A stretch of 64,000 nucleotides of DNA from Xanthobacter autotrophicus (GTDB lineage: Bacteria > Pseudomonadota > Alphaproteobacteria > Rhizobiales > Xanthobacteraceae), in the NCBI RefSeq assembly GCF_029991245.1, contig NZ_JAIVFO010000001.1, forward strand, positions 1 to 64,000. Reading direction: 5' to 3'. This document shows positions 30,775 through 39,531 of the stretch, in pieces. The position numbers and the translations under genes were made by a program. Each line of letters starts with the position of its first letter. Positions within the stretch are counted from its first letter, which is position 1. The notes below the pieces were generated by a model. That model was not told the origin of the DNA and searched no databases. It was given only the letters and a program-made list of their open reading frames with translations.

Positions 30775-33700
30775 TCACTCGGCCGGCTGCGGCAGGGCTG
30801 CCGGCGCGGGCTCGTCGTCCGTCACCTTCACGCGGAACCAGGTGGCGTAGAGCGCCGGCACCACCAGCAGGGTGAGCACGGTGGCCACCAGCAGGCCGCC
30901 CATGATGGTCACCGCCATGGGGCCCCAGAACACGCTCTCCGCCAGCGGGATCATGCCCAGCACCGCCGCCAGCGCCGTGAGCACCACCGGCCGCGCCCGG
31001 CGGACCGTGGCATCCACGATGGCGCGGTGGGGGGTGTGGCCGTCGCGGATGTCGTGGTCGATCTGGTCCACCAGGATCACCGTGTTGCGCATGATCATGC
31101 CGGCCAGCGCGATGAGGCCCAGCAGCGCCACGAAGCCGAACGGCTTGTGGGCGATGAGCAGCCCCGCCGCCGCGCCGATGAGCCCGAGCGGCGCCGTGGC
31201 CAGCACCAGCGCCAGGCGCGAGAAGCTCTGCAGCTGGATCATCAGCAGCGTCAGCATGACGATGATCATCACCGGGAACACCGCCGCCAGCGAGGCATTG
31301 GCCTTGGCGCTCTCCTCGATGGAGCCGCCGGTCTCGATGCGATAGCCGGGCGAAAGCTCCGCCTTGATGGCGTCGAGCCGGGGCAGGATGCGGGTGGTCA
31401 CGTCCGGCGGCTGCACCCCGTCCTTCACGTCGCCGCGCACGGTGAGCACCAGGTCGCGGTCGCGCCGCCAGAGGATGGGCTCCTCATGGGCATAGGCGAT
31501 GCGCGCCACCTGTCCCAGCGGCACGGCGAGCCCGTTGCGGGTGGTCACCGTGAGGGCGGCGAGGTGCTCGAGATCCACCCGCTCCTCGGGCACGGCGCGG
31601 GCCACCACGTCGATGAGCAGGTTGCCCTCGCGATGCTGGGTCACGGTATAGCCGGACAGCAGGGTCTGGAGCGTCTCCGCGAGATCCCGCGGGGTGGTGC
31701 CGATGGCGCGGGCGCGGTCCTGGTCCACGGCGAGGGTGATGGACTTGACCTGCTCGCCCCAATTGAGGTGCGGGTCGATCATGTCCTTGTCGGCGGCCAT
31801 GACCACGCGCACCTTCTCGGCGATGTCGCGCACCGCGATGGGGTCCGGCCCCACCACGCGGAACTGCACCGGGAAGCCCACCGGCGGGCCGAACACGAAG
31901 CGGTCGACGCGCACCCGCGCTTCCGAGAGCGCGCCCTCGGCGATGGCGCCGTCGAGCCGCGCCTTGAGCCGCTCGCGGCCCTCGATGTCCTTCGCCACGA
32001 TGACGATCTGCGCGAAATTCGGGTTCGGCAGCACCGGGTTGAGGCCGAGCCAGAAGCGCGGCGCGCCGCGGCCCACGTAAGTGGTGGCCGTCGCCACGTC
32101 GGCATCGTCGCCGATCAGGGCCTCGGCCTTCTTCGCCGTGGCCTCGGTGACGGTGATGGACGTGCCCTCGGGCAGGCGCATCTCCAGGAACAGCTCGGGC
32201 CGGGTGGAGGTGGGGAAGAACTGCTGCTGCACAAGGCCGAACGCCACGACGGAGCCGACGAACATCGCCACCGTGGCGCCGATCACCAGGAAACGGTGCC
32301 GCAGGCTCGCCTCCAGCACCCGGCGGAAGGCACGGTAGAGGCGGCCGTCGTGCATCTCGTGGGCATGGCCCTTCTTCATGTCGGGCAAAAGCACGGTGCC
32401 GAGATAGGGCGTGAAGATCACCGCCACAAACCAGGAGGCGATGAGGGCAAAGCCCACCACCCAGAATATGCCGCCGGCATATTCGCCGGAGGACGACTTG
32501 GCGAAGCCCACCGGCAGGAAGCCGGCGGCGGTCACCAGCGTGCCGGTGAGCATGGGGAAGGCGGTGGAGGTCCAGGCGAAGGTGGCCGCGCGCATGCGGT
32601 CCCAGCCCTCCTCCATCTTCACCACCATCATCTCGATGGCGATGATGGCATCGTCCACCAAAAGGCCCAGGGCGATGATGAGCGCGCCCAGGGTGATGCG
32701 ATGCAGGTCCATGCCGGTGGCGAACATCACCAGGAACACGATGGCCAGCACCAGCGGCACGGACAGCGCCACCACGATGCCGGTGCGGAAGCCCAGCGAC
32801 AGGAAGCTCACCACCAGCACGATGACGAGGGCTTCCACGAAGGTCTTCAGGAACTCGCCCACCGAATCGTCGACGATGTGCGGCTGGTCGGCCACCTGGG
32901 TCACGTCGATGCCCATGGGCAGCTCGGCGGTGGCCTCCGCCATGGCCGCCTTCAGCTCGTTGCCGAGGGTGAGGATGTTGGTGCCCGCCGCCATGGAGAC
33001 GCCGATGCCGATGGCGGGGCGGCCATGCTGGCGCACCAGGAAGGCGGGCGGGTCCTCATAGCCGCGCTTCACGGTGGCGATGTCGCCGAGCCGCACCAGC
33101 GACCCGTTCACCGCCACCGGAACCTCGGCAATGGCCTCCACGCCGCTGAACGCGCCGGTGAGGCGCAAATTGATGCGGTCGGAGCGGGTATCCACCGCGC
33201 CGCCCGCCACCACGGCATTCTGCCGGGCGACGCTGTCGAACACCTGCGCCGGGGTGACGCCCAGGTTGGCAAGGCGGGCGTGGGAGAACTCGATATAGAT
33301 GCGTTCCGGCCGCTCGCCGATGAGGTCGACCTTCTCCACATCCTTCACCCGCAGCAGGCGCTGGCGGATGATCTCGGCCTGCCGCTTCAGCTCGGCCGGG
33401 GCGGCGCCCTCCCCGCTCAGCATGTAGAGGGCGGAATAGACGTCACCATATTCGTCGTCGAAGCCGGGGCCGATGACCCCCGCCGGCAGGTCGCCGCGCA
33501 CGTCGGAGACCTTCTTGCGCACCTGGTACCAGAGGTCCTTCACCTCTCGCGCCGGGGTAGAATCGGCCAGGAAGATCTGCACGAAGGAGACGCCGGGGCG
33601 GGAATAGCTCTCCACCCGGTCGAGATACGGCAGGGATTGCAGCTTCTTCTCGATGGGATCGGCCACCTGGGCCTGCATCTCGGAGGCGGTGGCCCCCGGC

Positions 33701-33918
33701 CACGCCGCCTGCACCACCATGACCTTGATGGTGAAGGAGGGGTCCTCGGCACGGCCGAGGTTGAGGTAGGAATAGGCCCCCGCCGCCGCCAGCAGCAGGA
33801 TGGCGAACAGGGTCAAGGCGCGGTGGGTGATGGCCCAGCGCGACAGGTTGAAGCCGGAGCCCGCGCCGTCCTGTCCTTCGGGCGGCGCGCTTTGCGGCGT
33901 GTGGCCGGCGGGGCTCAC
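30775..33918 (-). CDS. RND-family efflux transporter permease
   Basis: A 1047-residue inner-membrane proton-driven pump, full length for the AcrB/HAE1-like superfamily. After the N-terminal helix come the porter domain signature AWPGATASEMQAQVADPIEKKL and helix clusters containing LGLLVDDAIIAIEMM (TM4 proton-relay region) and LALAGMIMRNTVILVDQI (TM10 region). The start is GTG 33918, overlapping the adaptor stop (GTGA); the frame upstream of that is a shadow. Its tripartite partner adaptor is the next upstream gene; an outer-membrane channel is not in this window. Substrates are unknown. Confidence 0.93.
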   Translation of the reverse strand: MSPAGHTPQSAPPEGQDGAGSGFNLSRWAITHRALTLFAILLLAAAGAYSYLNLGRAEDPSFTIKVMVVQAAWPGATASEMQAQVADPIEKKLQSLPYLDRVESYSRPGVSFVQIFLADSTPAREVKDLWYQVRKKVSDVRGDLPAGVIGPGFDDEYGDVYSALYMLSGEGAAPAELKRQAEIIRQRLLRVKDVEKVDLIGERPERIYIEFSHARLANLGVTPAQVFDSVARQNAVVAGGAVDTRSDRINLRLTGAFSGVEAIAEVPVAVNGSLVRLGDIATVKRGYEDPPAFLVRQHGRPAIGIGVSMAAGTNILTLGNELKAAMAEATAELPMGIDVTQVADQPHIVDDSVGEFLKTFVEALVIVLVVSFLSLGFRTGIVVALSVPLVLAIVFLVMFATGMDLHRITLGALIIALGLLVDDAIIAIEMMVVKMEEGWDRMRAATFAWTSTAFPMLTGTLVTAAGFLPVGFAKSSSGEYAGGIFWVVGFALIASWFVAVIFTPYLGTVLLPDMKKGHAHEMHDGRLYRAFRRVLEASLRHRFLVIGATVAMFVGSVVAFGLVQQQFFPTSTRPELFLEMRLPEGTSITVTEATAKKAEALIGDDADVATATTYVGRGAPRFWLGLNPVLPNPNFAQIVIVAKDIEGRERLKARLDGAIAEGALSEARVRVDRFVFGPPVGFPVQFRVVGPDPIAVRDIAEKVRVVMAADKDMIDPHLNWGEQVKSITLAVDQDRARAIGTTPRDLAETLQTLLSGYTVTQHREGNLLIDVVARAVPEERVDLEHLAALTVTTRNGLAVPLGQVARIAYAHEEPILWRRDRDLVLTVRGDVKDGVQPPDVTTRILPRLDAIKAELSPGYRIETGGSIEESAKANASLAAVFPVMIIVMLTLLMIQLQSFSRLALVLATAPLGLIGAAAGLLIAHKPFGFVALLGLIALAGMIMRNTVILVDQIDHDIRDGHTPHRAIVDATVRRARPVVLTALAAVLGMIPLAESVFWGPMAVTIMGGLLVATVLTLLVVPALYATWFRVKVTDDEPAPAALPQPAE

Positions 33919-35174
33919 GGCCGGATCTCCTTGAGGCCGGCGGAGGCCATGTCGGTGCTGCCGGGCAGCTTGGCGATGCGCACCTTCTGGCCCGGAAGCA
34001 GCGTCTGCACCCCCAGCGTCACCACCTCGTCGCCGGGCGCGACGCCGGCAGCCACCAGCACCTGGTCTTCCGTATAGGCGGCGATGGTGACGGGCCTTGC
34101 GGCGAGGGTGCGGCTGGCCGCATCCACCACGAACACCTGCGGTCCATGGCCCCGATCGATGACGGCGGACAACGGCAGCCGCGCCACCTCCTGCTGCTCC
34201 TTCGGGCGCAGGGTCACGGTGGCGGTCATGCCCAGGGCGACGCTGGCATCCGCCCCGGTCAGGGTGAAGCGGGCGGGATAGGTGCGCGAGGTGGCATCGG
34301 CCTGGGGCGAAAGCTCGCGCAGGCGGGCGGGAATGCGCCGGCCCGGCTCGGCCCACAGGGTCACGAAGGCGTCGGCGGCGCGGGCATCGGCCAGCGCCGT
34401 CTCGGGCAGGGAGACCACGGCCTCCTTCTCGTCCAGCCGCGCCACGCGGACGATGGTCTGGCCGGACGACACCACCTGCCCCGGCTCGGCGGAGGTGGCC
34501 ACCACCACGCCCGCGGCGTCGGCCACAAGCTCGGCGTAGGACAACCGGTTCTCGGCCAGCTCCAGCGATCGTTTCGCCCGCTCCAGCCGGCCAACCGCCT
34601 CCTCCTTGGCGAGGGACTTGCGGTCGAGGTCGGCGTTGGAGGAGTAGCCCTTTGCCGTGAGCGAGCGGTAGCGTCCGTCCTCGGCGGAGGTCTGGTTGAG
34701 GTTGGCGGTGGCGGCGGCGAGTTCCGCCCGCGCGCTCTCCAGTTCCAGCCTCAGGTCTTCGGGGTCCATGCGCGCCACCACGTCGCCCGGCGCCACGAGG
34801 TCGCCCACCTCCACCTTCCGCTGCACCATCTTGCCGCCCACGCGGAAGGCCAGGTCGATCTCCCGCCGCGCCCGGACCACGCCGACGAAGGTCTTCTCCG
34901 CATCGCGCGGCTTGAAGGCGACGGTGGTGACCTGCACCGGCCGGGCCACCAACTGCTGGGCCACCTGGGGCGCATCCGTCTTCGTCTGGGCAGGCGCAGG
35001 CTCCCCCCAGGCGGTCAGAAACGCGGCGACGGCTGCAAGGGACACTGCGGAAAGGGACACTGCGGCCACGGATTTGGCGAAGGGCCTGGCCAGAAAACCT
35101 GTCCGTGACAGGCCGGCACGCGAGGCGCGCGGCGCACCGGAAGGCGGAGGGGGTTCGGGGGCAGCGACGGGCAT
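33915..35174 (-). CDS. RND efflux periplasmic adaptor subunit (membrane fusion protein)
   Basis: A 419-residue protein with an N-terminal signal-anchor near residues 35-55. A biotinyl-lipoyl-like half follows (LAFRVGGKMVQRKVEVGDLV), then an alpha-hairpin (ARAELAAATANLNQT...), the second lipoyl half (VVVATSAEPGQVVSSGQTIVR) and beta-barrel domains. It bridges the RND pump and an outer-membrane channel. It overlaps the pump gene by four bases and follows the TetR gene by 97 bases on the same strand, suggesting one operon. Confidence 0.92.
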   Translation of the reverse strand: MPVAAPEPPPPSGAPRASRAGLSRTGFLARPFAKSVAAVSLSAVSLAAVAAFLTAWGEPAPAQTKTDAPQVAQQLVARPVQVTTVAFKPRDAEKTFVGVVRARREIDLAFRVGGKMVQRKVEVGDLVAPGDVVARMDPEDLRLELESARAELAAATANLNQTSAEDGRYRSLTAKGYSSNADLDRKSLAKEEAVGRLERAKRSLELAENRLSYAELVADAAGVVVATSAEPGQVVSSGQTIVRVARLDEKEAVVSLPETALADARAADAFVTLWAEPGRRIPARLRELSPQADATSRTYPARFTLTGADASVALGMTATVTLRPKEQQEVARLPLSAVIDRGHGPQVFVVDAASRTLAARPVTIAAYTEDQVLVAAGVAPGDEVVTLGVQTLLPGQKVRIAKLPGSTDMASAGLKEIRP

Positions 35175-35271
35175 GGCACGATCCTGTGAAATGTCGAATT
35201 ACAGCTCAACGCTGACGAAACTCGTCTTTCATCACTTTTAAGGCGCACAAAGGCGCGCGGATCACTCCCGC

Positions 35272-35898
35272 TCAGGGGAGCGGGGTCCGCTCCACCTCGA
35301 TGCTCCGCAGAATGAAGATGAGGCTGGCCCTCAGGCCGGCCTCCAGATCCTCGTCGATATGCTGGGCCACCAGCACCGGGTGGCAGTAGCGCACGCAGGC
35401 GCCGAGGATGATCTGGCTTGCCATCCTCGCATCGTGGGGCACGAAGATGCCGCTCTCCATGCCCTCGTCCAGCACCTTGGCGATCATGCCGCTGATGCGC
35501 GCCTTGTGGGCCTCTATGGCATCCCAATTGTTCTCCATGGCCACCAGCACCATGTCGTGCACGCGCCGCTCCTCAAGGAAATTCTCCTTGTGGTAGCGCA
35601 GGATGGCCACATAGCCCCCGATGATCCGCTCCTGCGGAGAGCCCGCGCCGCCAAGCACCTTGGCGATTTCCGCCTCGCTTTCCAGCAGGGAGCGTTCGCA
35701 GATCGTCGAAACGATGGCGGTCTTGGACGGGAAGAAGCGATAGACGTTGGCCGCCGACATGCCCAACTCGGCGGCGATGTCCGCCACCGCGGTCTTGGCG
35801 AAACCCATGCGGCGAAACAGCTCTTCCGCCGTCCGCGCGATGCGCTCGCGGGTCTCGTCCGCCGTCTCCTTCACCCGGATGTTCAAAGGGACCTCCAT
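35272..35898 (-). CDS. TetR/AcrR family repressor of the efflux operon
   Basis: A 208-residue regulator. The helix-turn-helix is in the N-terminal ~60 residues (ERIARTAEELFRRMGFAKT, then VADIAAELGMSAANVYRFF). The C-terminal ligand-binding domain is of the AcrR-like type (family similarity only). It is the first gene of tetR-adaptor-pump on the same strand. A large dyad lies immediately before its start codon, indicating autorepression and control of the pump. The inducing ligand is not predictable. Confidence 0.9.
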   Translation of the reverse strand: MEVPLNIRVKETADETRERIARTAEELFRRMGFAKTAVADIAAELGMSAANVYRFFPSKTAIVSTICERSLLESEAEIAKVLGGAGSPQERIIGGYVAILRYHKENFLEERRVHDMVLVAMENNWDAIEAHKARISGMIAKVLDEGMESGIFVPHDARMASQIILGACVRYCHPVLVAQHIDEDLEAGLRASLIFILRSIEVERTPLP

Positions 35899-35901
35899 CA
35901 G

Positions 35902-35929
35902 AACTGATGAATATCATAAATCATCAGTT
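35902..35929. promoter_or_regulatory. TetR-type operator before the efflux regulator gene
   Basis: Perfect inverted arms AACTGATGA (35902-35910) and TCATCAGTT (35921-35929) around ten AT-rich bases. The dyad begins three bases upstream of the tetR start, covering its ribosome-binding region and probably the promoter. Size and symmetry fit a TetR dimer-pair operator. Confidence 0.75.
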
Positions 35930-36054
35930 ATCGAATTCCAAGGGGCTGAGGGAAAATTCCGCCGCGCCTGTCGGAGCGCGACCGGGCCCTGCGTCCTGTG
36001 CAGGATGCCCGGCGCAGCCCTAGCGACGCGGGTCGAGGGACGAGGGAGGAGCAA

Positions 36055-37140
36055 ATGGCGCAGAAGGTGCTGGTGTTGGTGGGAACCCGGAAGGGGGCCT
36101 TCATCCTCGAAAGCGACGGGAACCGCCGCGCATGGGCCCTGCGCGGCCCCTATTGCGACACCTGGCCCATGAACCATGTGGTGGGCGACCCGGCCACGGG
36201 ACGCATTTTTGCGGGCGGCGGCAACGAATGGTTCGGCCCCGCCGTTTGGCAATCGGACGATCTCGGCGCCTCCTGGCGCCATTCCAGCCGCGGCCTCGCC
36301 TATGCCGCTGGCGAGACGCCGGTGAAGACCGTGTGGAGCCTCGCCGCCGGGTCCGGCGGAACGCTCTATGCCGGCGTGGAGCCCGCCGGTCTGTTCCGCT
36401 CCGACGATGGCGGGGAAAGCTTCATCCATCTGGACGGCCTGCAGCAGCATCCCTCCCGCGCCGAATGGAATCCGGGCGGTGCCGGGCTGATCCTGCATTC
36501 CCTCGTGCTCGACCCCGACGACCCGGACGCCGTGTGGGTGGGAATCTCCGCCGCCGGCGTGTTCCACAGCGCCGACGGCGGGCGGACCTTCAGCGCCCGC
36601 AATCGCGGCACCCGCGCCGATTACCTGCCCGAAGGCCAGAATTATCCCGAGCATGGCCAGTGCGTGCATTGCGTGGTGAAGGCGCCGGGCATGCGCCATC
36701 GGCTCTACCAGCAGAACCATTGCGGCATGTACCGTTCCGACGACGGCGGCGCGAGCTGGCAGAGCATCGAGCAGGGCCTGCCCTCCAGCTTCGGCTTTCC
36801 CGCCGCCGCCCATCCGCGTGATCCGGACACGCTGTTCCTGGTGCCGCTGAACGGCGACACCGCGGGCCGCTTCATGCCGGACGCCAAGGCCGCCGTCTGG
36901 CGCACCCGCGATGGCGGCACCACCTGGACCGCCCTGCGCACGGGCCTGCCGCAGCAGAACGCCTTCTTCAACGTGCTGCGGCAGGCCATGGCCACCGATA
37001 CGCTGGAGCCGGCGGGCGCCTATTTCGGCACCGGCTCCGGCGAACTTTATGTCAGCGCCGACGAGGGCGAGCGCTGGAGCCGCGTCGCCGAGCACCTGCC
37101 GGCCATATCGTCGGTGGAGACCCTCGTGGTGGAAGCGTGA
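36055..37140 (+). CDS. WD40/YVTN/BNR-like repeat protein (sialidase-fold, function unknown)
   Basis: A 361-residue beta-propeller protein with five Asp-box repeats: RSDDGGESF, SADGGRTF, RSDDGGASW, TRDGGTTW and SADEGERW. Such proteins are often named exo-alpha-sialidase, but the arginine triad of true sialidases is not evident, and no signal peptide is seen, so a cytoplasmic location is likely. The start is ATG 36055, preceded by GAGGGAGGAGC. A MoaD/ThiS-like gene follows 16 bases downstream on the same strand. I recall this gene pair from other bacteria as uncharacterised. No enzymatic function is claimed. Confidence 0.8.
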   Translation: MAQKVLVLVGTRKGAFILESDGNRRAWALRGPYCDTWPMNHVVGDPATGRIFAGGGNEWFGPAVWQSDDLGASWRHSSRGLAYAAGETPVKTVWSLAAGSGGTLYAGVEPAGLFRSDDGGESFIHLDGLQQHPSRAEWNPGGAGLILHSLVLDPDDPDAVWVGISAAGVFHSADGGRTFSARNRGTRADYLPEGQNYPEHGQCVHCVVKAPGMRHRLYQQNHCGMYRSDDGGASWQSIEQGLPSSFGFPAAAHPRDPDTLFLVPLNGDTAGRFMPDAKAAVWRTRDGGTTWTALRTGLPQQNAFFNVLRQAMATDTLEPAGAYFGTGSGELYVSADEGERWSRVAEHLPAISSVETLVVEA

Positions 37141-37156
37141 CCGTGGAGGCGTGAGC

Positions 37157-37450
37157 ATGCCCAAGCTGCCTGAGTCGCCCGGCGCCGCCGTGCGGGTGCG
37201 GCTGCCCGCCCATCTGGTGCGGCTGTTCCCGGATGGCGAGACGCTGGTGGAGGTGGAGGCCTCGACCGTCCGTCAGCTCATGGAGGCGCTGGAGGCGCGC
37301 TGGCCGGGCATGCGCGACCGGCTGTGCGACGAGCGCCCGGCCATCCGCCGGCACATCAACGTGTTCGTGGACGGCCGCCGGGCACGGCTCGACACCCCGC
37401 TTGCGCCCGGGGCGGACGTGTTCGTCCTCACCGCCATCAGCGGCGGCTGA
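37157..37450 (+). CDS. MoaD/ThiS-family small sulfur-carrier-like protein
   Basis: A 97-residue ubiquitin-fold protein ending in Gly-Gly (LTAISGG). The diglycine is the feature needed for activation as a thiocarboxylate sulfur donor or for protein conjugation. The body (VRVRLPAHLVRLFPDGE, then DRLCDERPAIRRHINVFVDG) matches MoaD/ThiS-like proteins. It sits 16 bases after the BNR-repeat gene, apart from molybdopterin or thiamine genes, so its pathway is unclear. An E1-like activator is not in this window. Confidence 0.8.
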   Translation: MPKLPESPGAAVRVRLPAHLVRLFPDGETLVEVEASTVRQLMEALEARWPGMRDRLCDERPAIRRHINVFVDGRRARLDTPLAPGADVFVLTAISGG

Positions 37451-37550
37451 GCCTTCTTGCATTTATGCAAAAGACTCTATTAACCATAAACTTATCGATA
37501 TCTCTTGAGATGCCGGCGCAACACCGCCCGCGTTCCGGCCGAACATCGCG

Positions 37551-37585
37551 CTTCGGCCCGGCGGGCTCGCCCGCCCCGGCCGAAG
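37551..37585. terminator. Hairpin between convergent genes
   Basis: CTTCGGCC (37551-37558) and GGCCGAAG (37578-37585) with further GC pairing inside, followed on the plus strand by TGCTTTAATTT. It can terminate the MoaD-like gene and, read from the other side, the dehydrogenase gene. Confidence 0.65.
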
Positions 37586-37612
37586 TGCTTTAATTTCAAT
37601 ATGGTAAATGAA

Positions 37613-38608
37613 TTACTTCACACGCCCGTCGGCGATCAGGCAGCCGGGCGGGACAGGCGTGCCGGCGAGGGCCGCCACCACGCAGTGCGCGGAAATGAGG
37701 TTGCCGCGGGCCAGCGCCTCGTGGCTCGATCCCGCCGCGTGGGCGGTGGCCACCACGTCCGCGCGCGCCGCCAGGGCCTCGGCGACCGCCTGCTTTTCGG
37801 GGTCGCCTTCCGCCTCGAACACGTCGAGGCCGGCACCGGCGATCTCGCCCTTTTCCAGCGCGGCGAGCAGCGCCGCCTCGTCGATGAGGCCGCCGCGGGA
37901 GGTGTTCACCACCACCGCACCGGGCTTCATGGCCTTGAGCGTCGCGGCATTGATGACGTGGCGGGTTTCCGGCACCAGCGGCGCGTGGAGGCTCACCACG
38001 TCGCTCTGCGCGATCAGTTCGTCCAGCGGCACGAAGGCGACGCCGGCGGCATCGGGATCCGGCGTGCGTGAGGTGACCAGAACCGTCACGTCGAAGCCGG
38101 ACAGGCGGCGCGCCACCTGCCGGCCGATGCGTCCGAAGCCGATGAGGCCCACCGTCCTGCCGGTGAGGTCGGCGCCGCTGACCACCCGCCAGTCGCCGCG
38201 CGCGATGGCGGCCGCGCTCGCCTTCAGGCGGCGCAGCACCGCGAGCATGAGGGCGATGGTGTGGTCCGCCACCGCCGGATCGTTGGCCCCGGCCGCAATG
38301 GTCACCACCCGGCCGAGATCGCGCGCCGCCGCCACATCCACCCGGTCGTAGCCGACGCCACGCCGGGCGATCACCTTCAGCTGGGGATGGGCGGCCAGGA
38401 TCTCGCGCGTCACCGCGCGCTGGCCGACGATCCAGGCCACCGCGCCATCCAGCAGGGCGTTCAGATCGCCGTCGGGAATGTGGGTGTCGAGCGCATCGCC
38501 GGGCAGGCCGGAGGGCACCACCTCGAAGCCCTGAGCCTCCAGGAAGCGGGTGGAGACCTCATCGAACAGGCGGGTGGTAACAAGAACCTTGGGGCGGGAG
38601 GCTGGCAA
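37613..38608 (-). CDS. D-isomer-specific 2-hydroxyacid dehydrogenase
   Basis: A 331-residue NAD(P)-dependent dehydrogenase. The nucleotide-binding loop is VGLIGFGRIGRQVARRL. The catalytic Arg lies in NTSRGGLIDE, the Glu in DVFEAEGDPEKQ, and the His in ATAHAAGSS. The last motif departs from the usual phosphoglycerate or glycerate dehydrogenase pattern (HxG), so the exact substrate is open; hydroxypyruvate or glyoxylate reduction is possible. The start is assigned to TTG 38608, because the first strand (KVLVTTRLFDEV) begins six codons later and no ATG or GTG is available in frame. Confidence 0.85.
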   Translation of the reverse strand: MPASRPKVLVTTRLFDEVSTRFLEAQGFEVVPSGLPGDALDTHIPDGDLNALLDGAVAWIVGQRAVTREILAAHPQLKVIARRGVGYDRVDVAAARDLGRVVTIAAGANDPAVADHTIALMLAVLRRLKASAAAIARGDWRVVSGADLTGRTVGLIGFGRIGRQVARRLSGFDVTVLVTSRTPDPDAAGVAFVPLDELIAQSDVVSLHAPLVPETRHVINAATLKAMKPGAVVVNTSRGGLIDEAALLAALEKGEIAGAGLDVFEAEGDPEKQAVAEALAARADVVATAHAAGSSHEALARGNLISAHCVVAALAGTPVPPGCLIADGRVK

Positions 38609-38795
38609 CGGGGCGGACCTTTCAGACGGCTGGGGCCCCTCTCGTCCCCCTCCACGCCGCCAAGATCAACCCCGGAAAATCAACCCTGCATATGCGAAAA
38701 AGGCGGCGCTGCCCGCGCCGCCCTGAAGGACGGGGGCGAAACCGGTTCGCCCCCCAAGCCCGCCGGCCCGGCGGGCTTTATTCAGGCTGCCCTGT

Positions 38796-39281
38796 TCAGG
38801 CGGCCTGAGCCGATCCCGCCACGCCCTCGATGCTTTTCGGCGCCTGCGCGCCCGCACCGTTGGCGATGGGGATGATACGGGGCTTCTTGGCCTCGGGAAT
38901 GCTGCGCACGAGGTCCACGTGCAACAGGCCATTCTCAAGCGCGGCGCCCTTGACCTCCACATGGTCGGCGAGCTGGAAGCGGCGCTCGAAGGCACGGGCG
39001 GCAATGCCGCGATAGAGCATCTGGCCGGCCTCGGTGGTTTCAGCCGCCTTCTTCTCGCCCTTGAGGGTGAGAGTGTTCTCCTTCACCTCGATGCCGAGTT
39101 CGGCCTCGGTGAAGCCCGCCACGGCCACCGTAATGCGATAGGCATTCTCGCCGGTCCGCTCGATGTTGTAGGGCGGGTAAGTGGGTGCCGCATCCACGCC
39201 GCCGACGGAATCGAGCAGCGAGAACAGCCGGTCGAAACCAACGGTGTTGCGGTACAGCGGAGACAGATCAAACGTACGCAT
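38796..39281 (-). CDS. Hsp20 family small heat-shock protein (IbpA/HspA-like)
   Basis: A 161-residue ATP-independent chaperone that holds unfolding proteins. It starts [20 protein letters not shown], as in rhizobial class A small heat-shock proteins. The alpha-crystallin domain is intact ([51 protein letters not shown]), with a C-terminal I-x-I type motif (PRIIPI). ATG 39281 follows a strong Shine-Dalgarno, AAGGAGG, that is sequestered in a ROSE-like hairpin, so translation is expected to rise with temperature. Confidence 0.93.
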   Translation of the reverse strand: MRTFDLSPLYRNTVGFDRLFSLLDSVGGVDAAPTYPPYNIERTGENAYRITVAVAGFTEAELGIEVKENTLTLKGEKKAAETTEAGQMLYRGIAARAFERRFQLADHVEVKGAALENGLLHVDLVRSIPEAKKPRIIPIANGAGAQAPKSIEGVAGSAQAA

Positions 39282-39283
39282 GG

Positions 39284-39361
39284 CATATCCTCCTTTGAAG
39301 CGACATGCAGGACCCTCCGAAGCCGGGTCCGGTTCCGGCGCCGCCACGAGTGCCCGGCGCC
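39284..39361 (-). ncRNA. ROSE-type RNA thermometer in the hsp20 leader
   Basis: Read on the minus strand, CATGTCGCTTC-AAA-GGAGGATATG (39307-39284) folds so that the Shine-Dalgarno GGAGG pairs with a CGCTTC strand, leaving a single bulged G opposite it. That is the defining feature of the ROSE thermometer. Two GC stems lie further upstream: GGACCC/GGGTCC (39330-39325 with 39315-39310) and GGCGCC/GGCGCC (39361-39356 with 39342-39337). ROSE elements precede small heat-shock genes in rhizobia (established knowledge). Heat melts the last hairpin and frees the ribosome binding site. Confidence 0.82.
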
Positions 39362-39531
39362 TGTGAAGGATGTGGGGAGGCCGTTTTCGGCCGTCAAGGG
39401 GCCGCCGGAGCGGGTCGCTTTCCTGAACCGCGGATGAACGCCCGCGTCGGATTTCGTTCAAGCGCCGCCGGTAAACTTATGACCAAACGTGAGGCTCCAT
39501 CCGCCAGGCGGCGGAAAGGGAGGAGCAGGCG

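Noticed and set aside
30766-34077. A 1103-codon plus-strand frame opposite the RND pump
   Set aside because: His/Glu/Arg-rich shadow with no motifs; the minus-strand pump has all family signatures.
33919-34356. N-terminal extension of the RND pump to 34356
   Set aside because: The extension is a shadow of the adaptor gene; GTG 33918 gives the standard pump length and a four-base overlap.
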